A stretch of 15,812 nucleotides of DNA from an uncultured Spirochaetales bacterium (GTDB lineage: Bacteria; Spirochaetota; Spirochaetia; Sphaerochaetales; Sphaerochaetaceae): assembly GCA_937902565.1 (NCBI GenBank), contig CALFMX010000201.1, positions 1 to 15,812 on the forward strand. Direction: 5' to 3'. Every line of letters starts with the position of its first letter. Positions within the stretch are counted from its first letter, which is position 1. The notes under the pieces were generated by a model. The model ran no database searches and was not told the DNA's origin. It worked only from the letters and a program-made list of their open reading frames with translations. The position numbers were made by a program, and so were the translations under genes. Below, one piece after another: positions 6,751 to 13,567 of this stretch.

Positions 6751-7395
6751 ATGGGCAGACGAACCTTCTCAGTCCTCGGAGACTCCATCTCTACCTTCAT
6801 CGGCTGCAACCCTGAAGGCAATGAGGTCTTCTATCCCCGCACCGGCTTTGGGGTCAATACCGCCACGCAGACGTGGTGGTCGATGCTGGCCGACCGGCTG
6901 GATCTGGCCCTTCTCTGCAACGACTCCTACTCAGGATCGCGCGTCAGCCGCACCGGTACCCGCCCCCCCTCATCCTGCTATATCGACGAGCGGCGTCAGA
7001 AGCGATTGGGAGGGGACCTCATCATCGTCTTCGGCGGCACCAATGACTGGGGGCAGACAGAGCAGCCCACCACCCTGGAGATTTTCGCGCATGCCTATCG
7101 CCAGTTGATCGAGGCGATGCGGGAGCGCCATCGGCAGAGCACCCTCTTCTTCTGCACACCGCTTCAGCGCACAGACCGATCATTGACTACCCCAAACGCC
7201 ACCGGGTGGACCCAGCTTGACCTGGCAGAGACGGTCAGGGACATTGTTCGTGAATATCCCGATACCCACCTCATCGACCTCGGCGCCTATCCTATCCGAG
7301 TGGAGGATGAGCTCCTGCCCGATGGAGTCCACCCCAATCCCCGGGGTATGAACCTCATCGCCTCATTGATGAAGGCGGCTATCAAGGGCATCTAG
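6751..7395 (+). CDS. SGNH/GDSL-type hydrolase (esterase)
   Basis: Serine esterase/lipase-type hydrolase of 214 residues without a signal peptide, so probably cytoplasmic. The four SGNH blocks are visible: GDSIS with catalytic S12, a block II glycine in NDSYSGSRV (G62), GGTND with N98, and DGVHPN with D191 and H194 completing the triad. The family includes carbohydrate acetylesterases and lysophospholipases, and the substrate is not evident. It is divergent from the glycerol-1-phosphate dehydrogenase. Its last 33 bases overlap the 3' end of the convergent HAD gene (7363-7395), both coding. The ATG at 6751 immediately precedes the family motif and follows a -10-like TAGAGT. Confidence 0.85.
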   Translation: MGRRTFSVLGDSISTFIGCNPEGNEVFYPRTGFGVNTATQTWWSMLADRLDLALLCNDSYSGSRVSRTGTRPPSSCYIDERRQKRLGGDLIIVFGGTNDWGQTEQPTTLEIFAHAYRQLIEAMRERHRQSTLFFCTPLQRTDRSLTTPNATGWTQLDLAETVRDIVREYPDTHLIDLGAYPIRVEDELLPDGVHPNPRGMNLIASLMKAAIKGI

Positions 7396-8226
7396 GCGCA
7401 TGCGCGAGGCCTCGTACTCGAGGCGGTTCTGTGGCCCAAGCATCTCAAGGATTGTCTTCACCAGCGTACAGAGTTCACTCCCCTCCCGATAGTCGGCAGG
7501 AGCGTAGTAGTTGATGCGCCCCTCGTTCATCAGGCGGTGGGCCACCGCCCGTGTCCGTTCGGTGTGGACAGCAATCGATGAGCCGCCGCTCTCCTTGACG
7601 AGCTTCATCGTCGGCACATCGGTCAGGCCATCGCCGATGTAGATCATGTTGCGAAACGGGACCGGTCGATCCGCTTCGGCGGTATAGGCGTTGAGCGCCT
7701 CATCCTCACTTACCTCCAAGACACCCTTGTTGATGCGGAAGAGGAACTGGGTCTTGGCCGTATAGTTGACGGCAAGCTTCGGCCACACCGCCACTCCGTT
7801 CTCATCATAGAGGTACTCACAGGCGTAGATCCGCTCAAAGAAGCCGCCGATCGGAGATCCTTCGATGATCTCCGTAAGGCCGCTGGAGATGATGAAGTGC
7901 TGCGCCTCAAGACCCAACGCCTCCGCCTGCGCGTTGATCAGGGGGAACCACGCCTCAACGCCCGGGAAGAACTCAAGCCCGGTGCCGAGTGCGACGAAGT
8001 CGCTCCTCCTGATCGGTCTCCTCTGCCGCTTTGACTCATCGAGCATCAACTTCATGTAGGCGAGGATCCGGTCCATTCCCTGCTCGAGGGCCAGGTCATT
8101 CGCCTGCCTCCAGAACTCCTCGGCGCTGAGGCCGAGGGCAGGGATGAAGGTGTACTCCTGCATGTCACGGGTGGTGAGGGTCTTGTCAAAGTCATAGAGC
8201 AGTGCAATCGTCGGTCTTCTATCCAT
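7363..8226 (-). CDS. HAD-superfamily phosphatase (phosphoserine phosphatase-like)
   Basis: Cytoplasmic haloacid-dehalogenase-fold hydrolase of 287 residues. Motif I is DFDKTLT with nucleophile D12 and acid D14, motif II lies in FIISSGLTEI (SSG at 114-116), a lysine near 158 is a motif III candidate, and motif IV is GDGLTDVPTMKLV (198-203). A large helical cap between residues 20 and 85 resembles the phosphoserine phosphatase C1-cap group. The C-terminus, about 60 residues past motif IV, has no recognised domain. The substrate is unknown. The ATG at 8226 is chosen because the motif begins close behind it and an extended -10 ends nine bases upstream. It is divergent from marR and overlaps the SGNH gene by 33 bases at the 3' end. 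Confidence 0.85.
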   Translation of the reverse strand: MDRRPTIALLYDFDKTLTTRDMQEYTFIPALGLSAEEFWRQANDLALEQGMDRILAYMKLMLDESKRQRRPIRRSDFVALGTGLEFFPGVEAWFPLINAQAEALGLEAQHFIISSGLTEIIEGSPIGGFFERIYACEYLYDENGVAVWPKLAVNYTAKTQFLFRINKGVLEVSEDEALNAYTAEADRPVPFRNMIYIGDGLTDVPTMKLVKESGGSSIAVHTERTRAVAHRLMNEGRINYYAPADYREGSELCTLVKTILEMLGPQNRLEYEASRMRLDALDSRLHQ

Positions 8227-8235
8227 AGTGGGCCA

Positions 8236-8244
8236 AGTATACCA
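8236..8244 (-). promoter_or_regulatory. Extended -10 promoter of the HAD gene
   Basis: Read leftward, TGG-TATACT (8244-8236) is an extended -10, preceded by the same TG as at the araM-type gene (TGTGGTATWCT in both). Nine bases follow before the ATG at 8226, so the leader would be only two or three bases. No clear -35 is seen. Confidence 0.5.
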
Positions 8245-8281
8245 CAAACAGCGAATGGCAGCGGTGAAAACAAGCGATTAA

Positions 8282-8299
8282 TAGTTGACCTGTCAACTA
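8282..8299. promoter_or_regulatory. Probable MarR operator
   Basis: TAGTTGACCTGTCAACTA has eight-base perfect arms around a two-base centre. The TTGAC/GTCAA core is typical of MarR-family boxes. It covers the -35 of the marR-MATE promoter and lies in the 94-base gap shared with the divergent HAD gene, so it fits autorepression and might also affect the HAD gene. Confidence 0.7.
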
Positions 8300-8313
8300 A
8301 ATGTCGATAGAGT
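8285..8313 (+). promoter_or_regulatory. Leaderless-type promoter of marR-MATE
   Basis: TTGACC (8285-8290) lies inside the operator. A 17-base spacer leads to TAGAGT (8308-8313), then seven bases to the ATG at 8321. There is no Shine-Dalgarno sequence. Confidence 0.6.
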
Positions 8314-8320
8314 AGCTTCC

Positions 8321-8746
8321 ATGAAAGAGAGCCTGGGCCGCTTGGTGGCCATTCTCCACCGGCGCAACATCGCCTACCTCAACACGGTGCTCAAACCCTA
8401 CCAGATCACCAGCGGTGAGGTCGGTATCATGCGCAGTCTCTACCAGAGGGAGGACCGCTCCCAGGAGGAGCTCTCCCTCACCCTCTCCATCGACAAGGCT
8501 GCCATCGCACGGGCAGTGAAGTCATTGGAGGGCAAGGGGTATGTGCGGCGCATCAACGACGAGCGGGACAAGCGGTGCAACCGCCTCTTCCTCACCGACA
8601 AGGCGAAGCGCCTGCAAGGGGAGATCGAGCCGCTCGTCGACGCATGGAATGACAAGAGCCGAAGCGTGATCGGAGATGAGGAGTATGCTCACCTCTCTGC
8701 CACCCTCCACACGCTGCTACAGCGCATTGAAGAAGGAACCAATTGA
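8321..8746 (+). CDS. MarR-family transcriptional repressor
   Basis: Dimeric winged-helix regulator of 141 residues. The recognition region is SIDKAAIARAVKSLEGKGYV (56-75), followed by the wing with the family signature INDERDKRCNRLFLTDKA (78-95). Flanking helices supply the dimer interface. The ATG at 8321 is chosen over a TTG at 8285, which lies in the operator and -35 box. The stop is separated by one base from the MATE start (TGA-T-ATG), so the pair forms an operon. The arrangement resembles S. aureus mepR-mepA, where the MarR-type repressor controls a MATE pump and itself and is released by pump substrates; this is inferred here from layout and from the operator over the promoter. Confidence 0.9.
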   Translation: MKESLGRLVAILHRRNIAYLNTVLKPYQITSGEVGIMRSLYQREDRSQEELSLTLSIDKAAIARAVKSLEGKGYVRRINDERDKRCNRLFLTDKAKRLQGEIEPLVDAWNDKSRSVIGDEEYAHLSATLHTLLQRIEEGTN

Positions 8747-8747
8747 T

Positions 8748-10115
8748 ATGAACGTTGCTACGCCCGCCCAGAACCCACTCGGTATCGAACCCATCCCCCG
8801 CCTGCTGTGGCGCTTCAGCCTGCCGGCAATCGTCGGCATGATGGTCAACGCCCTCTATAACGTCGTTGACCGCATCTACATCGGCAACGCACCGAACCTC
8901 GGTGCCAATGGGATTGCCGGCATCACCATCAGCTTCCCCATCATGATCATCCTGCTGGCCATGGGGGTGCTCTACGGCATCGGAGGGGCGACCCTCTTCT
9001 CCATCCGGCTCGGACAGGGCAAGGAGGAGGAGGCTGCCGCAGTCCTGCAGAACGCAGTCATTCTCCTCATCGGAACGGGGATTGTGATCGTCATCCTCGG
9101 CATGCTCTTCGTCGGGCCGTTGCTGCGCGCCTTCGGTGCCAGTGAGCAGATCCTGCCGTATGCAAAGAGCTATCTGCGTATCATCCTGATGGGAAGTGTC
9201 TTTGCCATCACCAGCATGGGGATGAACCACTTCATCCGCGCCGATGGCAGCCCCAAGATTGCCATGCTCTCGATGTTCCTCGGAGCCGGCACCAACATCA
9301 TCCTCGACCCGATCTTCATCTTCGGCTTTGGCTGGGGGATGGAGGGGGCGGCACTGGCGACGATTATCAGCCAGTTCTTCTCCTTCATCTGGGTCCTCTC
9401 CTACTTCTTGGGCAAGCGCAGTCGGGTGAGGCTCCGCCTGAAGGCAATCCGGCCACAGTGGTCGGTCATGAAGATGATCATGAGCCTCGGCATCCCGCCC
9501 TTCTCGATGCAGCTGGTCAGCAGCCTGCTCAACGTCATCCTCAACAAGACCCTGATGGCGCACGGTGGGGACTTGGGTATCAGCGCAATGGGGATCGTCA
9601 ACAGCCTGCAGACCCTGCTTTTGATGCCGGTCATCGGGATCAACCAGGGGACACAGCCGCTCATCAGCTTCAACTTCGGGGCAAAGAAGTATGACCGGGT
9701 ACGCGAGGCGTCCCGCCTGGCCATCATCTTCTCCACCGCCGTCGTCCTCGTCGGCTGGATCGCCACCCGCCTCTGGCCGCAGGCGATGGTCGGCCTCTTC
9801 AATAGGGAGCCTGCCCTGCTGGAGCTGGGCACCTATGCCCTGACCACGTGGTTCCTGCTCACCCCGCTCATCGGCTTCCAGATCATCGCCGGCTCCTTCT
9901 TCCAGGCCATCGGGCGCAGCAAGACATCGCTCTTGTTGATCCTCAGCCGCCAAGGCCTCTTCCTGATCCCGGCGATCCTGATCTTCGCCAACGCATTTGG
10001 CCTGCAGGGCATCCTCTGGGCAGCGCCGGTCAGCGATGGCCTCTCCTTCCTCATCACCAGCTCCTTCTTCATCTGGGGGTACAAGAACCTCGAGAAGATC
10101 GCCCCGAAGATCTAG
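8748..10115 (+). CDS. MATE-family multidrug efflux transporter
   Basis: Inner-membrane cation-coupled exporter of 455 residues with about twelve hydrophobic helices in two similar halves. Family features include the N-terminal RLLWRFSLPAIVGMMVNALY followed by NVVDRIYIG, the mid-protein INQGTQPLISFNFGAKKYDRV, and a second-half FFQAIGRSKTS. It resembles the MepA/DinF-like branch. The ATG at 8748 is chosen over an in-frame ATG at 8676 inside marR, because AAGGA lies about ten bases upstream and homology starts after it. It is co-transcribed with marR, and likely exports cationic or amphipathic toxic compounds; the substrate is not readable. Its TAG shares the palindrome CTAG (10112-10115) with the stop of the convergent accA. 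Confidence 0.9.
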   Translation: MNVATPAQNPLGIEPIPRLLWRFSLPAIVGMMVNALYNVVDRIYIGNAPNLGANGIAGITISFPIMIILLAMGVLYGIGGATLFSIRLGQGKEEEAAAVLQNAVILLIGTGIVIVILGMLFVGPLLRAFGASEQILPYAKSYLRIILMGSVFAITSMGMNHFIRADGSPKIAMLSMFLGAGTNIILDPIFIFGFGWGMEGAALATIISQFFSFIWVLSYFLGKRSRVRLRLKAIRPQWSVMKMIMSLGIPPFSMQLVSSLLNVILNKTLMAHGGDLGISAMGIVNSLQTLLLMPVIGINQGTQPLISFNFGAKKYDRVREASRLAIIFSTAVVLVGWIATRLWPQAMVGLFNREPALLELGTYALTTWFLLTPLIGFQIIAGSFFQAIGRSKTSLLLILSRQGLFLIPAILIFANAFGLQGILWAAPVSDGLSFLITSSFFIWGYKNLEKIAPKI

Positions 10116-11008
10116 GAGAGGCTCCCGCTCTTGGAGAAGACCTCCAAGAGCGGCTTCCACCACGTCTTGGCAATCCCGCTGACCTCACCGATGCCCCGGA
10201 TCTTGCGGATCCGATAGCGGACCAGATGGGCCGGTGGCTTGGAGCAGAGGACAGCCAGGTCACGCTTGATGATTGCCTTGATCCGAGCCGCCGTCTCCTC
10301 AGCGCTTCCCTCCTCCACGATATCGTGGATAACTGAGAACTCCTTGAGGTGGTGGGCGGTCATCTTCATCGCCTCGGCGGCCTCGGCAGCCTTTGAAGGG
10401 TCGCGCAGAAGGATCGAGGCGAACCCCTCGGGGGTGATGACCGAGTAGACGGCGTGTTCGAGCATGTAGAGCTTGTCACCCACCCCGATGCCCAGTGCCC
10501 CTCCCGATCCCCCCTCCCCGATGATGAAGACGAGGATGGGGGTCTTGAGGGTGGAGAAGGCCTTCAGGTTCTGGGCGATTGCCTCCCCGATGCCCCGCTC
10601 CTCACTTCCAATGCCGGAATAGGCACCCGGGGTGTCGATGAAGCAGACGATCGGGCGGGAGAACCTCTCCGCCTGCCGGGCGAGGCGCAGCGCCTTGCGA
10701 TACCCCTCGGGATTGCTCATCCCGTAGTTGTAGCGCACGTTCTCCTTGAGGTTGGCCCCCTTGCGGTTCCCGATGAAGGTGATCGCCTGCCCATCGATGA
10801 GGCCGATGCCGCCGACCATCGCCGGGTCATCGCCGAAGAGGCGGTCGCCGTGGAGCTCCATGAAGCTGTCACAGATCAATTTGATGAACGTCATTGCCCC
10901 CGGCCGACCCAGGCGACGGCTCATCTGGACGCGCTCCCAACCGGAGAGCTGGGTATGGGCTACCATACGATCGACGGCGGCCGTGAAGCGGGGAGTCTCA
11001 TCCAACAT
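10112..11008 (-). CDS. accA: Acetyl-CoA carboxylase carboxyltransferase subunit alpha
   Basis: With AccD it transfers the carboxyl group from carboxybiotin on BCCP to acetyl-CoA, giving malonyl-CoA. At 298 residues it is close to the usual length (about 315). Seen: MSRRLGRPGAMTFI in the N-terminal part, FIDTPGAYSGIGSEERG (canonical FIDTPGAYPG, here S for P), GEGGSGGALGIGVGD for the oxyanion region, and VYSVITPEGFASIL. The ATG at 11008 is preceded by GGAGGTGA, a strong Shine-Dalgarno sequence, located in the end of accD; the two genes overlap by 11 bases (10998-11008). It is the last gene of the accB-C-D-A operon. Its stop lies in CTAG, shared with the convergent MATE gene, leaving no room for a terminator outside coding sequence. 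Confidence 0.95.
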   Translation of the reverse strand: MLDETPRFTAAVDRMVAHTQLSGWERVQMSRRLGRPGAMTFIKLICDSFMELHGDRLFGDDPAMVGGIGLIDGQAITFIGNRKGANLKENVRYNYGMSNPEGYRKALRLARQAERFSRPIVCFIDTPGAYSGIGSEERGIGEAIAQNLKAFSTLKTPILVFIIGEGGSGGALGIGVGDKLYMLEHAVYSVITPEGFASILLRDPSKAAEAAEAMKMTAHHLKEFSVIHDIVEEGSAEETAARIKAIIKRDLAVLCSKPPAHLVRYRIRKIRGIGEVSGIAKTWWKPLLEVFSKSGSLS

Positions 11009-11771
11009 GGCTCACCTCCCCCCTCCTATGGGTGCGGATCAAAAAGGAGAGGGTCCGCTTCAAGTCCGTACGATTGACGATGGCATCGACGAACCCCTTC
11101 TCCTGCTGGAACTCGGCCCGCTGGAACCCTTCGGGCAGCTGCTGGCCGATCGTCCCCTCGATGACACGCGGTCCGGCAAAGCCGATGATAGCCCCGGGCT
11201 CGGCGAGGATGACATCCCCGAGCATGGCAAAGGAGGCGGTCACCCCTCCAGTGGTCGGGTTGGTCAGGACGATGAAGAGCGGGGTCCCCGTCTCCTCAAG
11301 CAGGGCTGCAGCACTCGCCGTCTTTGCCATCTGCATGAGACTGAAGATCCCCTCCTGCATCCGCGCCCCCCCGCTGGCGGTACAGAGGATGACCGGCACG
11401 CCCTCAAGCGCCCCCTCAAGGAGCGCCTGGGTGATCTTCTCTCCGACGACCGACCCCATCGAGCCGCCCATGAAGGAGAAGGCCATGACACCGACGATCA
11501 CAGCGTCGCCTTCGATGGTACAGCGGCCGATGGTCACCGCATCATTGAGCGCCGACTTTTTGCGGTTCTCTTCAAGCTTCTCCTCATACCCTGCCAGGCT
11601 GATGGGATTAGCCGACACCATCGTCCCCTCCATCTCGACAAAGGAGCCTTCGTCCCCTATGAGGGCGATGCGTTCTCCCGGGTTGAGGGGAAAGTAATGA
11701 CCACAGGATGGGCAGATCTTGAAATGGTCCAGCCTCACCTCATGGCCGCACGCCGTACACAGCTCAGCCAT
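10998..11771 (-). CDS. accD: Acetyl-CoA carboxylase carboxyltransferase subunit beta
   Basis: Partner of AccA in the carboxyltransferase, 257 residues, on the short side for the family (often 280-300). An N-terminal zinc ribbon is formed by C5, C8, C20 and C23 (CTAC...CPSC). Carboxyltransferase motifs follow: FMGGSMGSVVGEKI, ASGGARMQEGIFSLMQMAKT, and NPTTGGVTASFAMLGDVILAEP. The ATG at 11771 is chosen over an upstream in-frame ATG because GGGAGG lies six bases before it and the zinc ribbon begins at residue 5. The start overlaps the end of accC by eight bases (ATGGCTGA), a sign of translational coupling. Confidence 0.95.
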   Translation of the reverse strand: MAELCTACGHEVRLDHFKICPSCGHYFPLNPGERIALIGDEGSFVEMEGTMVSANPISLAGYEEKLEENRKKSALNDAVTIGRCTIEGDAVIVGVMAFSFMGGSMGSVVGEKITQALLEGALEGVPVILCTASGGARMQEGIFSLMQMAKTASAAALLEETGTPLFIVLTNPTTGGVTASFAMLGDVILAEPGAIIGFAGPRVIEGTIGQQLPEGFQRAEFQQEKGFVDAIVNRTDLKRTLSFLIRTHRRGEVSHVG

Positions 11772-13095
11772 TGCTCCTCCCGTTCGTGATGACCTCATCG
11801 TAGAGGTTCGTAGAGAGCGTGGCGCGTGTAAAGCGCCGGCTTGTGAGGATCAGGCGCTGCTCATCAAGGTTGGTGGGGATCCCTTCGATGACCACTTCAT
11901 CCAAGGCTCTCTCCATGACGGCCAACCCCTCGGTACGGTTTTTAGCACTGACGATGATCTTTGCCAGGAGGCTGTCGTAGTAGGGAGAGAGAACTGAGCC
12001 CTCCTCAAGATAGGTATCCGTTCGCACATGGGGGCCGGCCGGCAAGCGCAGGCGCTTGATCGTACCCGCCCCAAGCCCGTTGATACGGCACTCAAGTGCA
12101 TACCCGGAGAGCACTATATCATGTTGTGAGAAGCGGAGGCGCGTGCCCTGGGCTATCTCGATCTGGGTGCGCACCAGATCGACGCCGCTGACCACTTCGC
12201 TGACCGGGTGTTCAACCTGCAGACGTGCGTTCACCTCCATGAAATAGAAGGTCCGGCCATCGACAAGGAACTCGACTGTCCCCACCCCTCGATAGCCCAA
12301 AGTCTTGAAAAGCGAGACCGAACACGCTCTCATCTCTGCTATGAGGGTATCATCAAGGGCGCAGGCGGGACTCTCCTCAAAGAGCTTTTGGTGGTTCTTT
12401 TGAACCGAACAGTCCCGCTCCCCGAGGTGGACCACCCCGCCCTGTCCATCGCTGACTACCTGCACCTCGATGTGTCGGGGATCTTTGATGTACCGTTCGA
12501 TGTGCAGGGCAGGATCGGAGAAGAAGAGCGCTGCCTCCTTACGGGCAAGGGCGTAGGCGCTCTCCATCTCCCCCTCCTCCCGTACGATACGCATCCCCCG
12601 TCCCCCGCCTCCCGATGAAGCCTTGAGGATCACAGGGTAGCCGAGGCGACTGGCTGTCGCCTTGGCATCAGCAAGGTCCCTGAGCGCCTCCTCCCCACCG
12701 GGGGTTATGGGCACACCGGCGCCTCGAGCCACCGTGCGAGCCGCCACCTTGTTGCCCAGGAGGGCGATGGTCTCACTTGTCGGGCCGATGAAGATGAGAC
12801 CGGCAGCCTCGACGCTCTTGGCAAACCCTGCATGTTCACTGAGGAACCCTATACCCGGGTGGATCGCATCACAGCGGGTGAGGCAGGCAGCCATGATGAT
12901 GTTGTCAATCTTGAGGTAGCTCTCTTCGGTAGGAGGGCTACCAATGCACACCGCCTCATCGGCAAGCGCCACCGCCATCGTATTCCGGTCAGCCGTTGAG
13001 TGGGCCACCACGCTCTTGATCCCAAGATCCTTGCATGCACGCACGATACGCAGCGCGATCTCACCGCGGTTGGCAATGAGAAGCTTCTCGATCAT
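11764..13095 (-). CDS. accC: Acetyl-CoA carboxylase biotin carboxylase subunit
   Basis: ATP-dependent carboxylation of the biotin on BCCP with bicarbonate. At 443 residues it is full length for the family. Visible: the N-terminal [13 protein letters not shown]; the ATP-grasp loop [11 protein letters not shown] (159-169) with K158 just before it; [18 protein letters not shown] (224-240); the metal/bicarbonate site [15 protein letters not shown] (286-300, with E287, N289, R291); and GYALECRIN. The start ATG overlaps the accB stop (ATGA, 13095-13092). The downstream end carries the accD Shine-Dalgarno sequence. All key residues are present, so this gene appears intact even though accB upstream is not. 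Confidence 0.95.
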   Translation of the reverse strand: MIEKLLIANRGEIALRIVRACKDLGIKSVVAHSTADRNTMAVALADEAVCIGSPPTEESYLKIDNIIMAACLTRCDAIHPGIGFLSEHAGFAKSVEAAGLIFIGPTSETIALLGNKVAARTVARGAGVPITPGGEEALRDLADAKATASRLGYPVILKASSGGGGRGMRIVREEGEMESAYALARKEAALFFSDPALHIERYIKDPRHIEVQVVSDGQGGVVHLGERDCSVQKNHQKLFEESPACALDDTLIAEMRACSVSLFKTLGYRGVGTVEFLVDGRTFYFMEVNARLQVEHPVSEVVSGVDLVRTQIEIAQGTRLRFSQHDIVLSGYALECRINGLGAGTIKRLRLPAGPHVRTDTYLEEGSVLSPYYDSLLAKIIVSAKNRTEGLAVMERALDEVVIEGIPTNLDEQRLILTSRRFTRATLSTNLYDEVITNGRSNG

Positions 13096-13447
13096 AGCCG
13101 CTTGACCTCAAAGAGCGGGGAGCCGAACTCCACCATCGACTCCGGCTTGGCCAGGATCTTGACGATGGTGCAGCCAAACTCCGCCTCAAGCTGGTTCATC
13201 AGCTTCATCGCCTCGATGGTGCAGAGGACATCCCCCTCCCTCACCGTGCTCCCCACCTTCACGTACGGCGGGGCATCGGGGGCGGGCGTTCAGTGGTGGC
13301 AGCGCGCTTCACCACGCTGGCCTCCGGGCCGGCCGGACGCTTCATCTTGAGAGAGAAGTCGGGACCGGAGAGCTCCAGATGCGAGAGCGAGCTTGCTTCA
13401 AAGAGTGCCAAGAGGGCTTCAATATCTCGTGTATCCAGTGTGTTCAT
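13092..13447 (-). pseudogene. accB: accB (biotin carboxyl carrier protein), frameshifted with internal deletion
   Basis: The 5' frame (13447-13259) encodes the normal BCCP N-terminus: MNTLDTRDIEALLALFEASS, then a Pro/Ala linker, and stops after 62 residues at PPPMPRRT. The biotinyl domain continues in another frame (13289-13092): TPAPDAPPYVKVGS, then VLCTIEAMKLMNQ with the biotin-accepting lysine at 13205-13203, ending in FEVKRL. The expected first biotinyl strand, normally SPMVGTFYR just before the TPAPDAPP segment, is absent from both frames, so bases are missing in addition to the frame change. The likely junction lies around 13285-13295, in CG-rich sequence with repeated CGCCC. AAGGA eight bases before the ATG supports the start. 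A working accB is essential for this operon, so an assembly or sequencing deletion is likely; a second copy elsewhere is the alternative. Confidence 0.88.
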
Positions 13448-13500
13448 CGGTTGCGTCCTTAGAGGAATGGGGAGCAGGGTGGTCCCCTTCAGTGAAATTT

Positions 13501-13529
13501 ATATTAACAATCCACTCGCTATGTGTCAA
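13501..13529 (-). promoter_or_regulatory. Promoter of the accBCDA operon
   Basis: Read leftward: perfect TTGACA (13529-13524), 17 bases, TAATAT (13506-13501). The predicted start near 13494 gives a leader of about 47 bases to the accB ATG, with AAGGA at 13460-13456 as Shine-Dalgarno sequence. Unlike the fabH side this operon has a conventional leader. GGGG/CCCC arms in the leader could pair weakly. Confidence 0.6.
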
Positions 13530-13537
13530 TATTGACA
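13524..13537. promoter_or_regulatory. Palindrome joining the acc and fab -35 boxes (candidate operator)
   Basis: TGTCAATATTGACA is a perfect 14-bp palindrome. Its left half is the -35 of the leftward acc promoter and its right half the -35 of the rightward fab promoter, with two bases between. A dimeric regulator bound here would block both operons at once; alternatively, the symmetry merely reflects two back-to-back -35 boxes. The regulator is not identified. Confidence 0.55.
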
Positions 13538-13561
13538 TTTATCATTTTTTTGTAATATCAA
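13532..13561 (+). promoter_or_regulatory. Candidate leaderless promoter of fabHDG
   Basis: Perfect TTGACA (13532-13537), then TATCAA at 13556-13561 with an 18-base spacer (or ATATCA with 17), and six or seven bases to the ATG at 13568. The region is AT-rich compared with its surroundings. The AGGG two bases before the ATG is too close to act as a Shine-Dalgarno sequence. Confidence 0.5.
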
Positions 13562-13567
13562 TAGGGC

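Noticed and set aside
8592..10163. 523-codon open frame on the minus strand
   Set aside because: Antisense to the MATE gene and the end of marR, low-complexity Asp/Glu/Gly/His composition, no ribosome-binding site or recognisable motif.
10746..11789. 347-codon open frame on the plus strand
   Set aside because: Antisense to accA and accD, both with clear motifs and coupled starts; regarded as a shadow.
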